From Athripsodes cinereus (lineage: Eukaryota > Arthropoda > Insecta > Trichoptera > Leptoceridae), in contig OX388317.1 of the NCBI GenBank assembly GCA_947579605.1, positions 13,287,384-13,351,383 on the forward strand: a DNA stretch of 64,000 bases. The letters run 5' to 3'. This document shows positions 9,702 to 21,599 of the stretch, piece by piece; position 1 is the first letter of the stretch, and the number at the start of each line of letters is the position of its first letter. The position numbers were made by a program, and so were the translations under genes. Below the pieces are notes generated by a model, which saw only the letters and a list, made by a program, of their open reading frames with translations, was not told where the DNA came from and searched no databases.

Positions 9702-11342
9702 TCAAATGCTGTAATATTCTGGCGCAAAGTCATTAGCCAAGTTGCTAAGGAAGTGGAAATCGGAAGAACTATTGCTGTTATCTCCAGCAGATGAAGGTTG
9801 TACTTGTGACGCTTCGTAGAATTGATGGAATGAGCTGTAATTATCGCTAGAGTCTGTTTGGACGCTAGTAGGAGGAGTCATCACGCTTGTGACATGGTTG
9901 GTGGTCGGAGTTGCGGGAGGAAACGTTTCTGGAGGAGTGTTGTTAAAGACAGGTGGTCCTTGTGTGGGTTCTGTGTGATGTGGGGTAGCGGCATGGTTAT
10001 ATCCTGCCTCATAATAACCATGTTTCGTCGGAAAATCTACACTGTGGTTGGCTTTTTGTTGCAAAGGATCTGAGTTGTAGTAATGTGGCAGAATGTTAGG
10101 GGACTCATTCTGCATTGTGTTACCTACATTCATGCCATGTGTCATGTCTCCGGGATAATGATATCCAAAGTGATTATTAGGATGGTATGATCCATGTTCA
10201 GCGTTGTATGGTTGTGCTTGAGGATAATTTGGTGCTCCGTGGTGATATGCGGGTTGATCATGATGATTTTTGTAATTATTATATGGGAAATTCTGTTGAT
10301 GATATGCTGGATTCATAGCACCAGGATAGTTATGCCTTACTCCACTTCTACTAGCTCCCCGGGGTAAGGCTTCATGTCCCCTGGCATGTGGAGCATTTCT
10401 AGGAAAATGATGAGGTTCCATATTTCCAATACCCTGTTGTCCGCTGTGATATATTTCATGAGCATAGTTCTGTTGCATTTGTTGGAATTGCTGAAGCGTT
10501 TGCTTATTACCATTTCTGTTGATGGGGTGTGGAGAAACCTCGTTTCTGTAATCTGGATGAGAACTTGGGTAATTATTAGGAAGGTTGTTAAGATGTGTCC
10601 CTCTTATAATATAAGGCGGAAGAGCATTAGGAATATTCTGAGTTGTGGCCGTTGAAGACTGATTGTTGGCCACAGCTGGTGGAGATGGGCGGGGATATAA
10701 AGCACCAGGAGGAGCTCCTAATGGACTGGGATGCATTGTGGAAGGTGTTCCTGGAGTTGAAGAGGGAGTGAGACTCATTGAAGATAAACCCTTTCCTGGA
10801 GCCATGTTGTCTTGTAATCCTGAGTTCGAAGCATTTCCATCTTTATTACTTGTGGGTGGAGATGATTTACATATTCCGATGCTTTCAACATTTGGTGAAT
10901 TTCTACGATTTTCTGATTTAACTTTTTTAGTACTTGGGAGTCGAGGACTTGCTAGGTGGAGTCCACTTGATTCATTAGATCTTGAGTCTTCCTCTCCAGC
11001 TAGTTTATCAAATGATCCAGAACTTGTAACGCTGGATGCTCCGTTACTGTTTGTATTGAAACTTGTATTATTGTTATTCGTTGCACTGGGTGTGTTATTA
11101 TTGTTTCCTCTGGATCCTCCTATATCGGGCATTTCTTCACTGGAACCTAAAAGAGGAGGCATTTCACAACCTTGGCAGCTCTTTTTACTACTTGGTCCAT
11201 CATCATCTAAGAATTTGTCGGATGACATCTTGGAGCTCTTTCCGCCTTCTGAAGTAGTGGAATCTTTGTCGTCACCGTCATCACCTTTACTCAGAGTTTG
11301 TCTTTTGTGTTTCATCCGCCTGTTTTGAAACCACACCTTGAC
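9702..11342 (-). CDS. pb: Proboscipedia (Hox2), terminal coding exon
   Basis: Last coding exon of the Hox2 transcription factor that specifies insect mouthpart identity. It starts right after the acceptor TTTTTTCAG at 11345-11343 and opens with VKVWFQNRRMKHKRQ, the second half of homeodomain helix 3 (Gln50, Asn51, Met54). About 546 residues follow to a TGA at 9704-9702. Downstream of the homeodomain are KSCQGCEMP and NNNNTPSATNNNNTS, blocks I also know from Drosophila Pb; the rest is low-complexity (Ser/Asn, Pro, then His/Asn/Tyr/Gln), ending FLSNLANDFAPEYYSI. No stop or frameshift is present. The four residues upstream in the same frame (MFFQ) are intron sequence. Plus-strand open frames in this interval are shadows of the low-complexity codons. 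Confidence 0.97.
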   Translation of the reverse strand, partial: VKVWFQNRRMKHKRQTLSKGDDGDDKDSTTSEGGKSSKMSSDKFLDDDGPSSKKSCQGCEMPPLLGSSEEMPDIGGSRGNNNNTPSATNNNNTSFNTNSNGASSVTSSGSFDKLAGEEDSRSNESSGLHLASPRLPSTKKVKSENRRNSPNVESIGICKSSPPTSNKDGNASNSGLQDNMAPGKGLSSMSLTPSSTPGTPSTMHPSPLGAPPGALYPRPSPPAVANNQSSTATTQNIPNALPPYIIRGTHLNNLPNNYPSSHPDYRNEVSPHPINRNGNKQTLQQFQQMQQNYAHEIYHSGQQGIGNMEPHHFPRNAPHARGHEALPRGASRSGVRHNYPGAMNPAYHQQNFPYNNYKNHHDQPAYHHGAPNYPQAQPYNAEHGSYHPNNHFGYHYPGDMTHGMNVGNTMQNESPNILPHYYNSDPLQQKANHSVDFPTKHGYYEAGYNHAATPHHTEPTQGPPVFNNTPPETFPPATPTTNHVTSVMTPPTSVQTDSSDNYSSFHQFYEASQVQPSSAGDNSNSSSDFHFLSNLANDFAPEYYSI

Positions 11343-11534
11343 CTGAAAAAACAAGGTATATTAATAACTTAAGACACATAAAAATTCCATAGTAGACAAT
11401 GTACGATGGGATTACTTGACGCCATAAATCATTACAATTTGACATAAAAGGAGAATGAGTAAAACATTAATATTTTTTAAACTATTTTCTTTTTGTCATA
11501 TCTTAAAGTAATACTTATTAAATGGGTTTATTAC
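11343..11534 (-). other. pb: pb intron splitting the homeobox
   Basis: A 192-bp intron with donor CAG|GTAATA (GT at 11534-11533) and acceptor TTTTTTCAG (AG at 11344-11343). It interrupts the homeodomain exactly between Gln44 and Val45 (ERQ|VKV), phase 0. Confidence 0.9.
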
Positions 11535-11677
11535 CTGTCGTTCTGTTAGATCCAATGACGCTGCAATTTCTATTCTCCGCGGTCTGCACAGATACTTGTT
11601 GAAGTGAAACTCCTTCTCTAGTTCTAGAAGTTGTGTGTTTGTGTAAGCAGTACGCAGACGCCTTGGCAGGCCATTTT
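11535..11677 (-). CDS. pb: Proboscipedia (Hox2), first homeobox exon
   Basis: A 143-bp internal exon encoding [20 protein letters not shown] and on through [17 protein letters not shown] to LDLTERQ. It covers homeodomain helices 1 and 2 and the start of helix 3, and is essentially identical to Hox2 proteins across insects. The acceptor is CTTTCAG at 11684-11678. The exon opens with two bases (AA) of a split Glu codon, so the preceding exon must end in phase 1 with G. The donor follows CAG at 11537-11535. The exon with the YPWM hexapeptide should lie upstream (higher coordinates) but was not found in the window. Confidence 0.97.
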
Positions 11678-12639
11678 CTGAAAGAATAAATTCAATGAAT
11701 TAAATGTCATATTTTATAAACCGCACAGGTTAAGAACAAATATGGAATTACAAAATATGGATCAATCTCTCTAAAATCTTCTTATACATTGTTATATGAG
11801 ATATTAAAAATAATTATTGTATGATTTTATATAAAAAAAAAACATCACAATGGACCAAATGAGATGCTAGAAATACATTTTATTTATTGATATCTTTTGA
11901 GGATGTTGATGACAAGGTGTTGCCTTAGTTTTAATTATCTATGTATCAATAGGTTCCTATACTTAAGTTTAATACGCATGAAAAGATGTATTTATAGGTT
12001 CTACTGTATAAGTGATAGGTACGTAGCTTGAAGGAGACCCACCGATCACTCAGATAGCGCAGAAGTCTGGAGTACAGTTCAGAGGTATACAGGCAAGTAG
12101 GTACGTAGCTATGTAGATATTCTCCAATATTAGCTCAGATAGAAAGATAGATAGTAGAGGCTATGAGTGACAAAGTTTTGTCACCATCTGACGCCGTCAG
12201 GTGAAATTTAATATCATCATCCCTCTTCGCAAAATCACCCTGCACCTCTACACCTTATACTTACTAGGTAGGTAGGTTCCTTTAGAGATATACCTAAATC
12301 CATATATTAAGCGATCAAGAGTAATAACATACCTTGCTGCAGAGATACGGAAAAGATAACATCAACTACATACATACTAAATTATTCACTATGCCCACTG
12401 ATTTGGCCAATTTTGGGAATTCGGGTGGAGATTAGGTAGGTATCTACCTGAGTATCTAATTTTGATATTATTTAACTGAACCTTGGTATTATTTTCAGTT
12501 CATTAGGCTAATTAATAATCTGACAGATATGTGTTAAGCTTTCAATATAAAAAAAAAATCAGAGTTACAGGACTGATATGCTACCCCTTCGCAAAACGGG
12601 CAAACATACCTAATATTATTTGTCGTAAGGAAGTGCTAC

Positions 12640-12892
12640 TACTACTACTACTACTATACCATCACAGCATATCCCACAAGTGGGGTAGCCAGTAGATCCA
12701 CTGCATGTAATAAATATGCAAGTTTTTATCTCCACGCCAACAAAAAATTAAGACATTTAGGATGAGTGTGAAATCTCATCGCTGAATTTTATTTGTAAAA
12801 TGACTTTATTTTTGTAATACTTTCCTTTAACAGTACACCCGAAAACTTACGGAAAAGAGTGGAAGATCAATTTGTTGCCGGGTGCTCCACGG
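12640..12892 (-). repeat. TATAG-tailed SINE-like repeat, near full length
   Basis: The plus strand begins with (CTA)n and TATACCATCACAGCATATCC, then CCCACAAGTGGGGTAGCC, and ends with GAAAACTTACGGAAAAGAG and GGGTGCTCCACGG. That is the full reverse-complement order of the family. The (TAG)n tail here replaces the TATAG of other copies. Confidence 0.8.
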
Positions 12893-13148
12893 AACTGCTT
12901 GAACTGAGATAGTGCGTCATAGTAAATCTCAGATAAATCGTTAAAAAGGTGATATTATAGTAGGCTTACGTAATTTAGAATTAAAACTATTAATAAAATA
13001 ACTTATTTACAGTACAGAATTTTTATAATAATGTGAATGACTAAAACAACATTCTTCAATTAACCACCATATTGAAAACACGTGATGCGTAAAAATACAA
13101 TAAACACAAAATATAGGGATAGGCATATGTAAGTACACATTACACAAT

Positions 13149-13152
13149 ACAT
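13149..13152 (+). repeat. Target site duplication ACAT, left
   Basis: ACAT directly abuts the left TIR, and the identical ACAT abuts the right TIR at 15767-15770. Confidence 0.7.
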
Positions 13153-13182
13153 CGTCCCTCGTCTGACTAACTGTCGTAACTG
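13153..13182 (+). repeat. Left TIR of the 2.6-kb DNA transposon
   Basis: Starts CGTCCCTCGTCTGACTAAC. It differs from the right TIR at one position (G/A at base 9). Confidence 0.88.
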
Positions 13183-13914
13183 ACTTTTTTGGCAAAATTG
13201 AGTTATGACCGCCACCATGTATTGTGATTTGATACGCATGTTCTCACCGAAGATCACAGCTGTAGCTGCTGCCATTATCCTGGAACAGCTTTCTGATTTG
13301 TTGTCGTATCTACGAATTAATCAAAATAATATCTTACTAACGGACGTAAGTGCAGATACTACAGTTAGTGTGATTTTTTATAAATGAAAAACATATCCAA
13401 TGTAGGTCCTATCTTGAAATACGATACTTAGTATAGACATTAACTGGGAATAACTTTTTATTTATTTTCACATAGGATAGTATTTTTCTTTGTTAGAATC
13501 ATTTTAGTAGAAATTCTCAATATCCCGATCATAATTTAAGTACTGAAAAAATTAATATGTCAAATATTTACGAAGTGCAGTCACAAGATTTTGAAGTTAA
13601 CGGCTCACTGAGGGAAATACTAAGAAAAAAATCTTCTAAGGTCAATAAAAATAAATAAAAATAAACAACTAAAAGATCACAGAATGGAGTATATGACCCA
13701 AGTATCCAAAAATATTGTTGCATAGTGAATACTAAAACCTGCGTGAAACATTGAAATTTGTTAGGCAGCATCTCGTCAATGTTTTCTTTTCAACGAATAT
13801 ACTCCCGAAATAATTTGAGAAAATTTTCGGAGTCTTGAAGAAATTTTACAATTTATTATCATCATCTGCTAGACGGACATCAGATATGCCGGCCATTTTT
13901 TTTTAAATACATAA

Positions 13915-15257
13915 GTGTTGGAAAAAAAACGGTTGAAACAGCTATCGATAGTTACTTCGGCGAGGATTTTAGATAAAGAAAATCGAGGCGATCGAAAAGC
14001 TTTTTACATTGATCTGAGAATGAGTCGCAATATTGAGGAACAAATTCAGAGATTTCCAAAAGTTGAGTCTCACTATTGTCGTGAAAAGACGACATGAAAA
14101 TACTTGCATAGTGACTTGACATTGAGAAACATGTACGCTATGTTTCTGGATACTTTGAAAAACAATACTGAAAAACTAGGTTTTGTATCATACAGAAGAG
14201 TTTTAATATAAAAAAAAACCTGTCTTTCCATCTACCGAAAAAGGATCAGTGTAGCTTGTGAACGACATATTGCGAAAGCTCAGAAGATGTTAAAACTAAA
14301 TTGAAAAATCAATATCTTAAGCATGAAAATGAAAAAAATACTTGTTCGTCCTGCTAGAATGGTTGGCAAAACAAAAGCTCAGCAAGATTCTATAACACAG
14401 TGTGCTACGTTTGATATGCAGCAAGTTATCAACTTACCGATCAGCAATGTAAGGGCAGTTTTCTATAAAAGACGTTTATTAGTATATAACTTCACAATAT
14501 ACGATATACCTTCTGGTGAGTGCTATCGTTACACGTGGCATGAAGGTGCAAGCAAGAAGGGTTCCTCTAAAATTTAATCTGCGTTTTTTCTTTTCTGAAT
14601 ATGTACTCGTATGATGAAAAATGTTATAAAAAGTATATTTATTTGCCGACTGCTGTTGCGGTTAAAACAAAAATTCAATAATCGCTTCTACCTTAATTTA
14701 CTTTATAAATAATTCAAGAAATAATAATGAAATAAAATAACGTATCTGTTCCATGTCACGGACAAAGTGAAGGCGATTCGGTACACAGTGCTATTAACTA
14801 TGCGCTTAAGAAAAGTGGTAATATCTTTGTTCCTAGTCAATTACTTCCTGTTTTCAAATTAGCAGGTAGAAACAAACCTTACATCGTTACACCCCTCAAC
14901 TGTTCAGATTTTTTTGGATTTTAAGAAATTATCCATTGAGCTACGTCTTCTTTCCCTTCGAATGACGACACAGGGCTAAATGTAAACTGAACGGAGATGA
15001 CGTAATTTTCAGTAGAAAAACACAGTCTTACTAAGTTTTCTTTTAAAACTAGTGATGGCGAAACAAATTATCGTTCAATATACTTGAAACGACAAGTATT
15101 TAACATAATATTGCATAACGAGATTTCTCAACTCAAATCCACTCCATCTAAAATTTCCCAGGCAAAATCTGCTGACTCGATGTCTTTGACTACTGGCGAT
15201 ACACCGATGATAAGATTACTCAAGCACGCTGAGTTTTATAAGTCCCTCCATCACTAA
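13915..15257 (+). pseudogene. Decayed transposase-like gene
   Basis: Fragments in changing plus frames form one protein in order. 13915-14209 gives NIEEQIQRFPKVESHYCRE, then after a TGA at 14095-14097 KYLHSDLTLRNMYAMFL. 14221-14262 gives LSFHLPKKDQCSL. 14323-14577 gives CATFDMQQVINLP, VFYKRRLLVYNFTIYD and YTWHEGASKKGSS. 14641-14742 gives FADCCCG, stop, NKNSIIAS, the likely catalytic segment with a Gln codon turned into TAA. 14754-14922 gives CHGQSEGDSVHSAIN. About 15014-15257 gives a clean frame ending LLKHAEFYKSLHH. I know this block order from large repeat-derived protein families in insect genomes, without an assigned name. At least five stops or frameshifts make it non-functional. The element has no intact N terminus that I can define. 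Confidence 0.75.
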
Positions 15258-15736
15258 ATTCGTTGTTTTGAAAATAATCACGAAATTTTATTTATTAACA
15301 TCTGATGATGAGGATGAGAATTCTCGAACACCATAATCTGCATAATAATTTATTTTTTAGTGATTTACTTTCATTTTATTTCCTATAAAACTGCTCTTAT
15401 TACAGTGTAAACACTCTTGTTAATTAATATACTTTCTTAAATTATAAAATCGTTTTATTTTCACCTTTGACTCTTAAAATAGTTAAGTCCTATCTGAGCA
15501 TAACTAAATATGGCCATGGGAAAAAAGTCTCACAAAGGGTCCTATCTACTTTGACGGTGCATAAAAATAAATCCAATATACTTATGGAAATTTAATTTTC
15601 ACAAAAATAATTCAGAGATTCATAAAAATACAAATAAAATAATAAAATACATTTAGACTCTTTCGTTTAGCTGGGAGAGACGAAACTATGCACGCCAAAA
15701 CACTAAAAATGCTCTCCTGAACAATTTACATTTTAC

Positions 15737-15766
15737 CAGTTACGACAGTTAGTCAGATGAGGGACG
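15737..15766 (-). repeat. Right TIR of the 2.6-kb DNA transposon
   Basis: The minus strand begins CGTCCCTCATCTGACTAAC, 29/30 identical to the left TIR, and is followed on the plus strand by the duplicated ACAT (15767-15770). Confidence 0.88.
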
Positions 15767-15770
15767 ACAT

Positions 15771-16577
15771 AATATGCTATAAAAATGGTGGACTTATTAT
15801 TTTATTTAATATAATAATAATCGTACTGCATGCATTGTCTCTATTGTAAGGTTATTATTATTTTATATAATTGTACGTTTTGTACTATGTTATTTCTAGT
15901 GGGTATATTTGTAGCTATCCCCTTTTTTACGGTTGGCAAGTTCGAATCCTTGAATGAGGGCAGGGTATAAAAATGTAAGTATATACGAGTGTATTATTGT
16001 TATGTGTAAGTATAATAATAATAATATGTAAACATTTTTTGATTGACAAGTCTGTCTGGCCAATAGCGATGCCAGAATACTGATGAGTTACTCCTAATAC
16101 TACTATACTGTGTGTCAATCAAATAATAACCCCTCTGTTGGCCTTTCTTCCCCATCCTGCCGCCAGCCACCCCATCCCCTTTTATATTTTTTTTCCTTTC
16201 CTCGTAATATTTTCGTTTCCTGTTTCACTTGGAACCTGTCGTTCGTTAAAAAATGACAACGTGACTTTATTTGAAAATGTCAAAAGGTTAAAATAAAAAT
16301 AAAATATTTTCATATTTGCGAATAATTATATCTAAATTTTTATTTATTATCCGACGGTTCTTTATGGAAGTTCATTATATTACGAAATGAAAGAGAATAT
16401 ATTACAGTAATCACTTTATATTTTGTTTCTTATTAATTTCTAATATTGTCTGAAAACTAATAAATATAAGTATTTGTAAACATTGAGACAAATATTATTG
16501 GAAGAATTACAGCTAAGTGTGGATATAGGCAAATGCGATATTTAAGTCCGTTAGTAAGTTCTTAAGTACCTATATTT
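15771..16577. other. Intronic DNA without a recognised gene
   Basis: AT-rich. One B-box-like word, AGTTCGAATCC, lies at about 15940-15950 but has no convincing A box or cloverleaf. 16140-16200 is a pyrimidine-rich stretch of unknown meaning. Confidence 0.5.
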
Positions 16578-16652
16578 ATGCGCCCTTGAAGTGAATATAT
16601 TCCACAAAACGGCGCACTATAAATTGTTTAGTTATTATTATTATATAATTAT
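16578..16652 (+). repeat. CR1-like LINE 3' end with (TTA)n tail
   Basis: ATGCGCCCTTGAAGTG through AACGGCGCACTATAAA followed by TTA repeats. The first 50 bases are identical to the reverse complement of 38822-38871. Confidence 0.65.
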
Positions 16653-16916
16653 AATATACATTTTTTATACAGTAATAAAATATATAGACACGTATAGCAA
16701 TAAAGCGATAGATTTCTAGTCAATTATAAAGTTTGTTCCCGAATAAAATGTAACATATCATACCCAATAATTAATGGAATTATTTGGAATATAAAGTAAA
16801 ATTATTTTAGCAAAATAAGAATATCATTTGAAGGTAAGAATACCTTCACATTTTATTTTGTGGCTTGAAATATTGTTAAATAACGCTTTCCAATTGATTG
16901 ACTAAAAGCTTATATA

Positions 16917-16990
16917 CCTACATAAAAACTTGAGTATGTAGGTATACCTACCTTGAAATACCTACATAAAAACTTAAGTATGTATGTATC
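16917..16990. repeat. Short imperfect direct repeat
   Basis: CCTACATAAAAACTTGAGTA and CCTACATAAAAACTTAAGTA follow each other about 42 bases apart, each followed by TGTAGGTA or TGTATGTA. Confidence 0.5.
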
Positions 16991-18224
16991 AACATTTTGA
17001 ATAGAGATTAAAATTATAAGTTTGTATAAAGACAGAAGGATTGCAAAGTTTGTGATGGAAGGGATCAGGTGTTGGTATTATTATGAAAGAAGAAGGGAAC
17101 ATCTTCGACTGAACATTCTATCTGCTGCCTATATAAAATTAATAATAACAGTAGCGCGCTAGTATTGAGGATTCAATCACAATTTTGATAGAAATATCAC
17201 TAAGGGAGAACTTTTTAGACACCCTCATTAAAATCAACTTAATTCAAGATAATGTACGAGTACCTGCGTAAAACTTACACCTGAAAATCAATATTGGTAT
17301 TATTTCCTTTATTTCATTGAACATGCACATTTTAAAAGCTCAATAATTATTTGAACAACTTAGTACTTATACATAGTATAGTTATATATCTACTGTAGGT
17401 AATGAATTCCCGATTAACTCTTGAAACTCTTGACATACCTATTACTTTCAATGTGTAATGTGTCAAAATGCGAGTTTAAAAAAAAACGGGAATTCAATCG
17501 TATTTTAATTTTGTAAACAAATAGGTTTATTTAAAAATATAATTGCACAGTGTGAAATACGCTTTAAGAAATATTTTCATAAAACGACGCCTTTAAGTAG
17601 TTCAATTATTTTTTCACTTATTTTAGAGGCATTAACTATGTAACAATTTCTAGACATTTTAAAAAAATATTTAAACTTGAATTACTATATATATTTGTTA
17701 CATTAATTTAGATTTAATTTGAATTTAAATTAATGTATCAAATATTTCAATTATTATTACATAAAAACTTAAAATATTTATTAACAAAGCATAAATGTAT
17801 ATAGGTAACTAAGTTATCGTGTTGTGTTTGGTACCTATTGTTTCTGAATGAAATGATAGTACCTAAGCGCTCGGCAGGTATGTATTATTTGGGTGACATA
17901 TATATTATTATTTTATTCATCTGAAAGAGTTCCCATATTCTAAGAAGAGAGAACATCAATCATTATATTTAAGATAAGTAGGCAGCCGAGACACTGACTA
18001 CATGCGATGCGACTCTCTGACACTAAAACAGTGGTGCGTATATCGTATTATCAAAGCATCGTCGATGTTTGTCAATTGCATACATTTAAATTATCACCTC
18101 AGAAACATAAGATTATATTATTTTAAGTGATTTACAGTTCTATTTACATTTGATAATTAAGAAGAAAAAGAAATTTATTTAGATAATCACGTGGATATTT
18201 TTATAGTATACCTACTACCTATAG
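16991..18224. other. AT-rich intronic DNA
   Basis: No coding frame or repeat recognised. Confidence 0.5.
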
Positions 18225-18528
18225 CTGACCCGGCAAACGTTGTTTAGCCATATACATTATGCCATATACTAATATCGCTATTAAAAAATAGGGGTTGATG
18301 GTAGAAGGATGAAAATTTAGAGCTGTATGTATTTTTTAATGCCTCATCATAAAAAAAAAAAAAATTTTGACCAAAAAATTAAAAATAAAAATTTGGGGTG
18401 GACCACCCTCAACTTTGAGGGATATGAAAAATAGATAAGCACACAAAATTTCATCAAAATCGGTCCAGCCGTTTCGGAGGAGTATGATAACAAACACCGT
18501 GACACGAGAATTTTATATAGGTATTAGA
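18225..18528 (+). repeat. Dispersed insect repeat ('cggtccagccgtttcggagg' type)
   Basis: Begins TGACCCGGCAAACGTTGTTT and ends with TCATCAAAATCGGTCCAGCC, GTTTCGGAGGAG and ACACGAGAATTTTATATA. I recognise this as a very common dispersed non-coding repeat in insect genomes, often placed with SINEs or MITEs. No terminal repeats or target duplication are clear. Confidence 0.6.
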
Positions 18529-21500
18529 TTAATTACTTTTATCCATAGACTTATATTAGAAATCTAGTTACCTACCACGAGAGTTCATATAATATTATGA
18601 TTATACTAGTGTTTAATACTTATTATTTATTATAATAAAATTATTTCACAAATAAACTAATATTTAGAATGCTTTGTATAATAATTAAATATAACTACAT
18701 AGATAGGTATGAATGTAATTGCATTCAAGTAAATTTTGTACATAATTATGCCGCAAAATGTATTGCTTTTACCCAGCGCTTGTTTTTATTTTGATTGTTC
18801 CAAGATTATCTTTTGCTTTGTTAGTGGGTTAACATAGAATTTGAAATAAATAAAGAAAGAATAAATGTGTATTTCATCAATTTAAATTCGAATATATTAT
18901 GTTCTACTATATGTTTTGTATGGGAGGGAATAATACGTTTTTAAATAAATTCACGATGCATGTCGGTTGTCATTTCTAATGCAAACTGGCGACACTTGAC
19001 ATCGAGATGGATACTCCTCGACAGTTTCATCTCTCGTCAACTCTCCCGAGGAACAATTATTATTATTATAATTCTACTTATTCTCTTCAAATTTCACTTA
19101 TTTTTTTCACAACAAACTTGTCATTCATCGAGTCAACAAACATTAAAATCAAAACACAATATATTTACTCTGTTTTATTATAGATGCATCAGTGATAAAA
19201 CTCATAAGTTCCTAGACGAAAATAAGGAGAGAAAAAAACTGAATATGTTACAACTTTTATTGCATGTTTAAAAAAATTAATGTAAAGCTTAATTGTATTA
19301 ATTTTCATTATATCAGTATTTCAGATGAAATATTTTATGAATGAATCGAATTCGCTTTATTTTTAAATTTAAAATGTTTTTATTCGAGCTTTTTTCAGGT
19401 CAAATTTGACAATAATAAAAAACGTAAAAAAAATAAATTTAGAAACATACCCATATTACAAGTTGGTATATTGCTTAATATTTATTTATTTATTTATTTT
19501 ACATAATACTTCAATGCAATCTCATAAAATACATACACATTACTCTATACATAATGGATAGACAAAAAAAAATATCATCGGTGTATGATATCGCTCGATA
19601 TGAACGTGATATTATATTTTGATTCAATGATTCTTGTTTCATAAAAAAAAATATATACCACAATGCTTATTAGTTTCATTAAAGTAAAACTTTCCGGAAA
19701 AAATTCTTGAGGAAAATTTTCTGCTTAATTTATAACACAGGTAGGTACATATGAGTCAAGACTTACATGTTGTGATAACTAAAGTGAGCTATGTGAAAAT
19801 AAGTAAAAAAGTATTCTTTTTTTAAATATGTCATATTGTTTGGTATTGAGTTGTTGATAGATGAGGAAATCCTACATAATATTGTTTGTTTACTTAATAT
19901 TATTACTAACTCCGCTACAAAGCATTATGATATGATGAAAGGCCTTTTTATCTACTGCAGATTACTACAAAGAAGAAAAATATAACAAAATGCATTTCTC
20001 CTGCAACTGATTAACTCCGATTTGATGAATCCGACTGAAGAATGAAAAAGGAGTATATTTAAAAAAAAAATCTCTAGGTTTCGAGAGATAGTTTTATATA
20101 TTTTTGTTCGTTCACAAATCTCGCAAAATACTTTTATATTAGGTACACTATACACTATTCTTACACAACGATAAGAATAACCCGGAAAGTGATTACAAAA
20201 TTTCACCGGACAGAGATATGCTCTCGAAAGAAACGATAGGTTAATATAATATATTTACTGTTATTTGTCACCGTCAAAGAAATAAATCCTAAAATATCAC
20301 AAGTAATATATGGGAATTAACTTGCCCACTGAACTTCATTCATAAAAATAATACTTTTGTTGTTTGATATTTTTTGTTCCGACCTAAATATTTAATATGT
20401 AATTATATATTATATTTTCCCTTGAGACTACAGGGCGGTATGTGACAGAAGGTAATTAGCGAAGCACTGACATTGAATGGATACTGGATTTTGCAACGGC
20501 GTTTGGACATTTGGTATTCTTTGTACAGAAAGAATCACACTGCTTGGGTGATTGTCTACTTTTAATATATTATATTCTCAAATTTAAGAAAACAATAGTT
20601 AATATTTATGAAACTTTAAAATTGCATTCTAGCATGTAAATATTGGATGAAAGAGTTAACGAATCTGACATATAAAGGATGTGATGGAATAAAAGTAATG
20701 AGCAGTATGTTACTGATTTTAGATGGAGCTTTAATATATCGAGAGTATAGAATATTTTGTTAGCAGATTTCATTATAAAGTTATGGACAAAATTTCATGA
20801 TATTATATGTTGGAATTAGGTTTAAAAAAACTTTACTTATGTGCATACATCTTTAAGCATATGTTAGTCCCATTACAATTTATTGTATATAATAAATATA
20901 CAGAGAGATTACAAGTTGGTAGGTATATAATATTATAGTGTAGTAATAAAGTAACCGAGTGGCGAGTATGTTTAGGTTTCACCATATTTTTATAATTTTA
21001 CCCCCCTAGGTAACGAGGTAAGTAAAGGGTTGAATAAGGGTGCATAGGATTAAAATAATATTTTAATTAAATTGTCCCATTAAAGGTGTTTATCACATTT
21101 ATATAAATTAATTTAATGGTCAAGATGATAAATATGATACAAAACCATAATATAACAATTATTATAAAACATATCTGTGCTTATAAAGGTTCTAATGGGG
21201 TACCCACATGGCGTCGGTAAGATACCTTATGGGTTTAATACTGGAAATGTGGGTAGGTATCCATTTTTAGTTATAATAAACATATTATACTCTAGGGGTT
21301 TGGGGTCATTCGTTTGCTGTTATTTGAATGTTACAATGAATTGAATGGATTCATTTATCATGTGTTAGATAATTAGATGTGGTGAGATTTAAACATCAAG
21401 TTTTGCAAATCAGGGCTGGTTTAAGGAAAACTCACCCAGCCCAGTATTCATCAGCAATTATTGTCAATCTTTATATCTTATCATGTCTTGCTATTTATTC

Positions 21501-21599
21501 AATCAGAAAAATATTGGATATATTTGATTTGTTGCAACCCAAATATTTTTTTAATTAGACTATTGCAATATGACTAATGTTTTCAATTCGGGAAAAAGA
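18529..21599. other. AT-rich intronic DNA, no gene recognised
   Basis: Nothing with coding character was found. A (TTTA)n run at 19485-19500 followed by ATAATACTTCAATG may be another minus-strand LINE 3' tail, but it is too short to assign. Confidence 0.5.

Larger units (their letters stand above)
13153..15766 (+). mobile_element. Complete DNA transposon copy with 30-bp TIRs and broken transposase
   Basis: Terminal inverted repeats starting CGTCCCTC lie at 13153-13182 and 15737-15766 (29 of 30 bases identical), flanked by ACAT on both sides. The 2,614-bp interior holds a decayed gene (13915-15257) of a repeated insect protein family with a D..GGQNKN-like core. The co-occurrence of TIRs, a duplication and one coding remnant in the same unit makes this a DNA transposon. 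A 4-bp duplication suggests the Sola superfamily; that is inference from duplication length and protein character only. Confidence 0.85.

Noticed and set aside
9858..11328. Plus-strand open frames of 71, 93, 221 and 64 codons opposite the pb exon
   Set aside because: They are antisense shadows of the low-complexity pb coding sequence, with no domain character.
15296..15340. CTGATGA followed by GAG...CTC and GAAC, resembling a third hammerhead
   Set aside because: Stem II can form, but no stem I partners and no GAAAC/NUH site follow; the match is to the short core words only.
15935..15960. Perfect B-box word AGTTCGAATCC, possible tRNA gene
   Set aside because: No A box at the right distance, no cloverleaf, no acceptor pairing.
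18960..19271. 103-codon plus frame
   Set aside because: No recognisable motif, isoleucine-rich from a TTA repeat run, and no splice or gene context.
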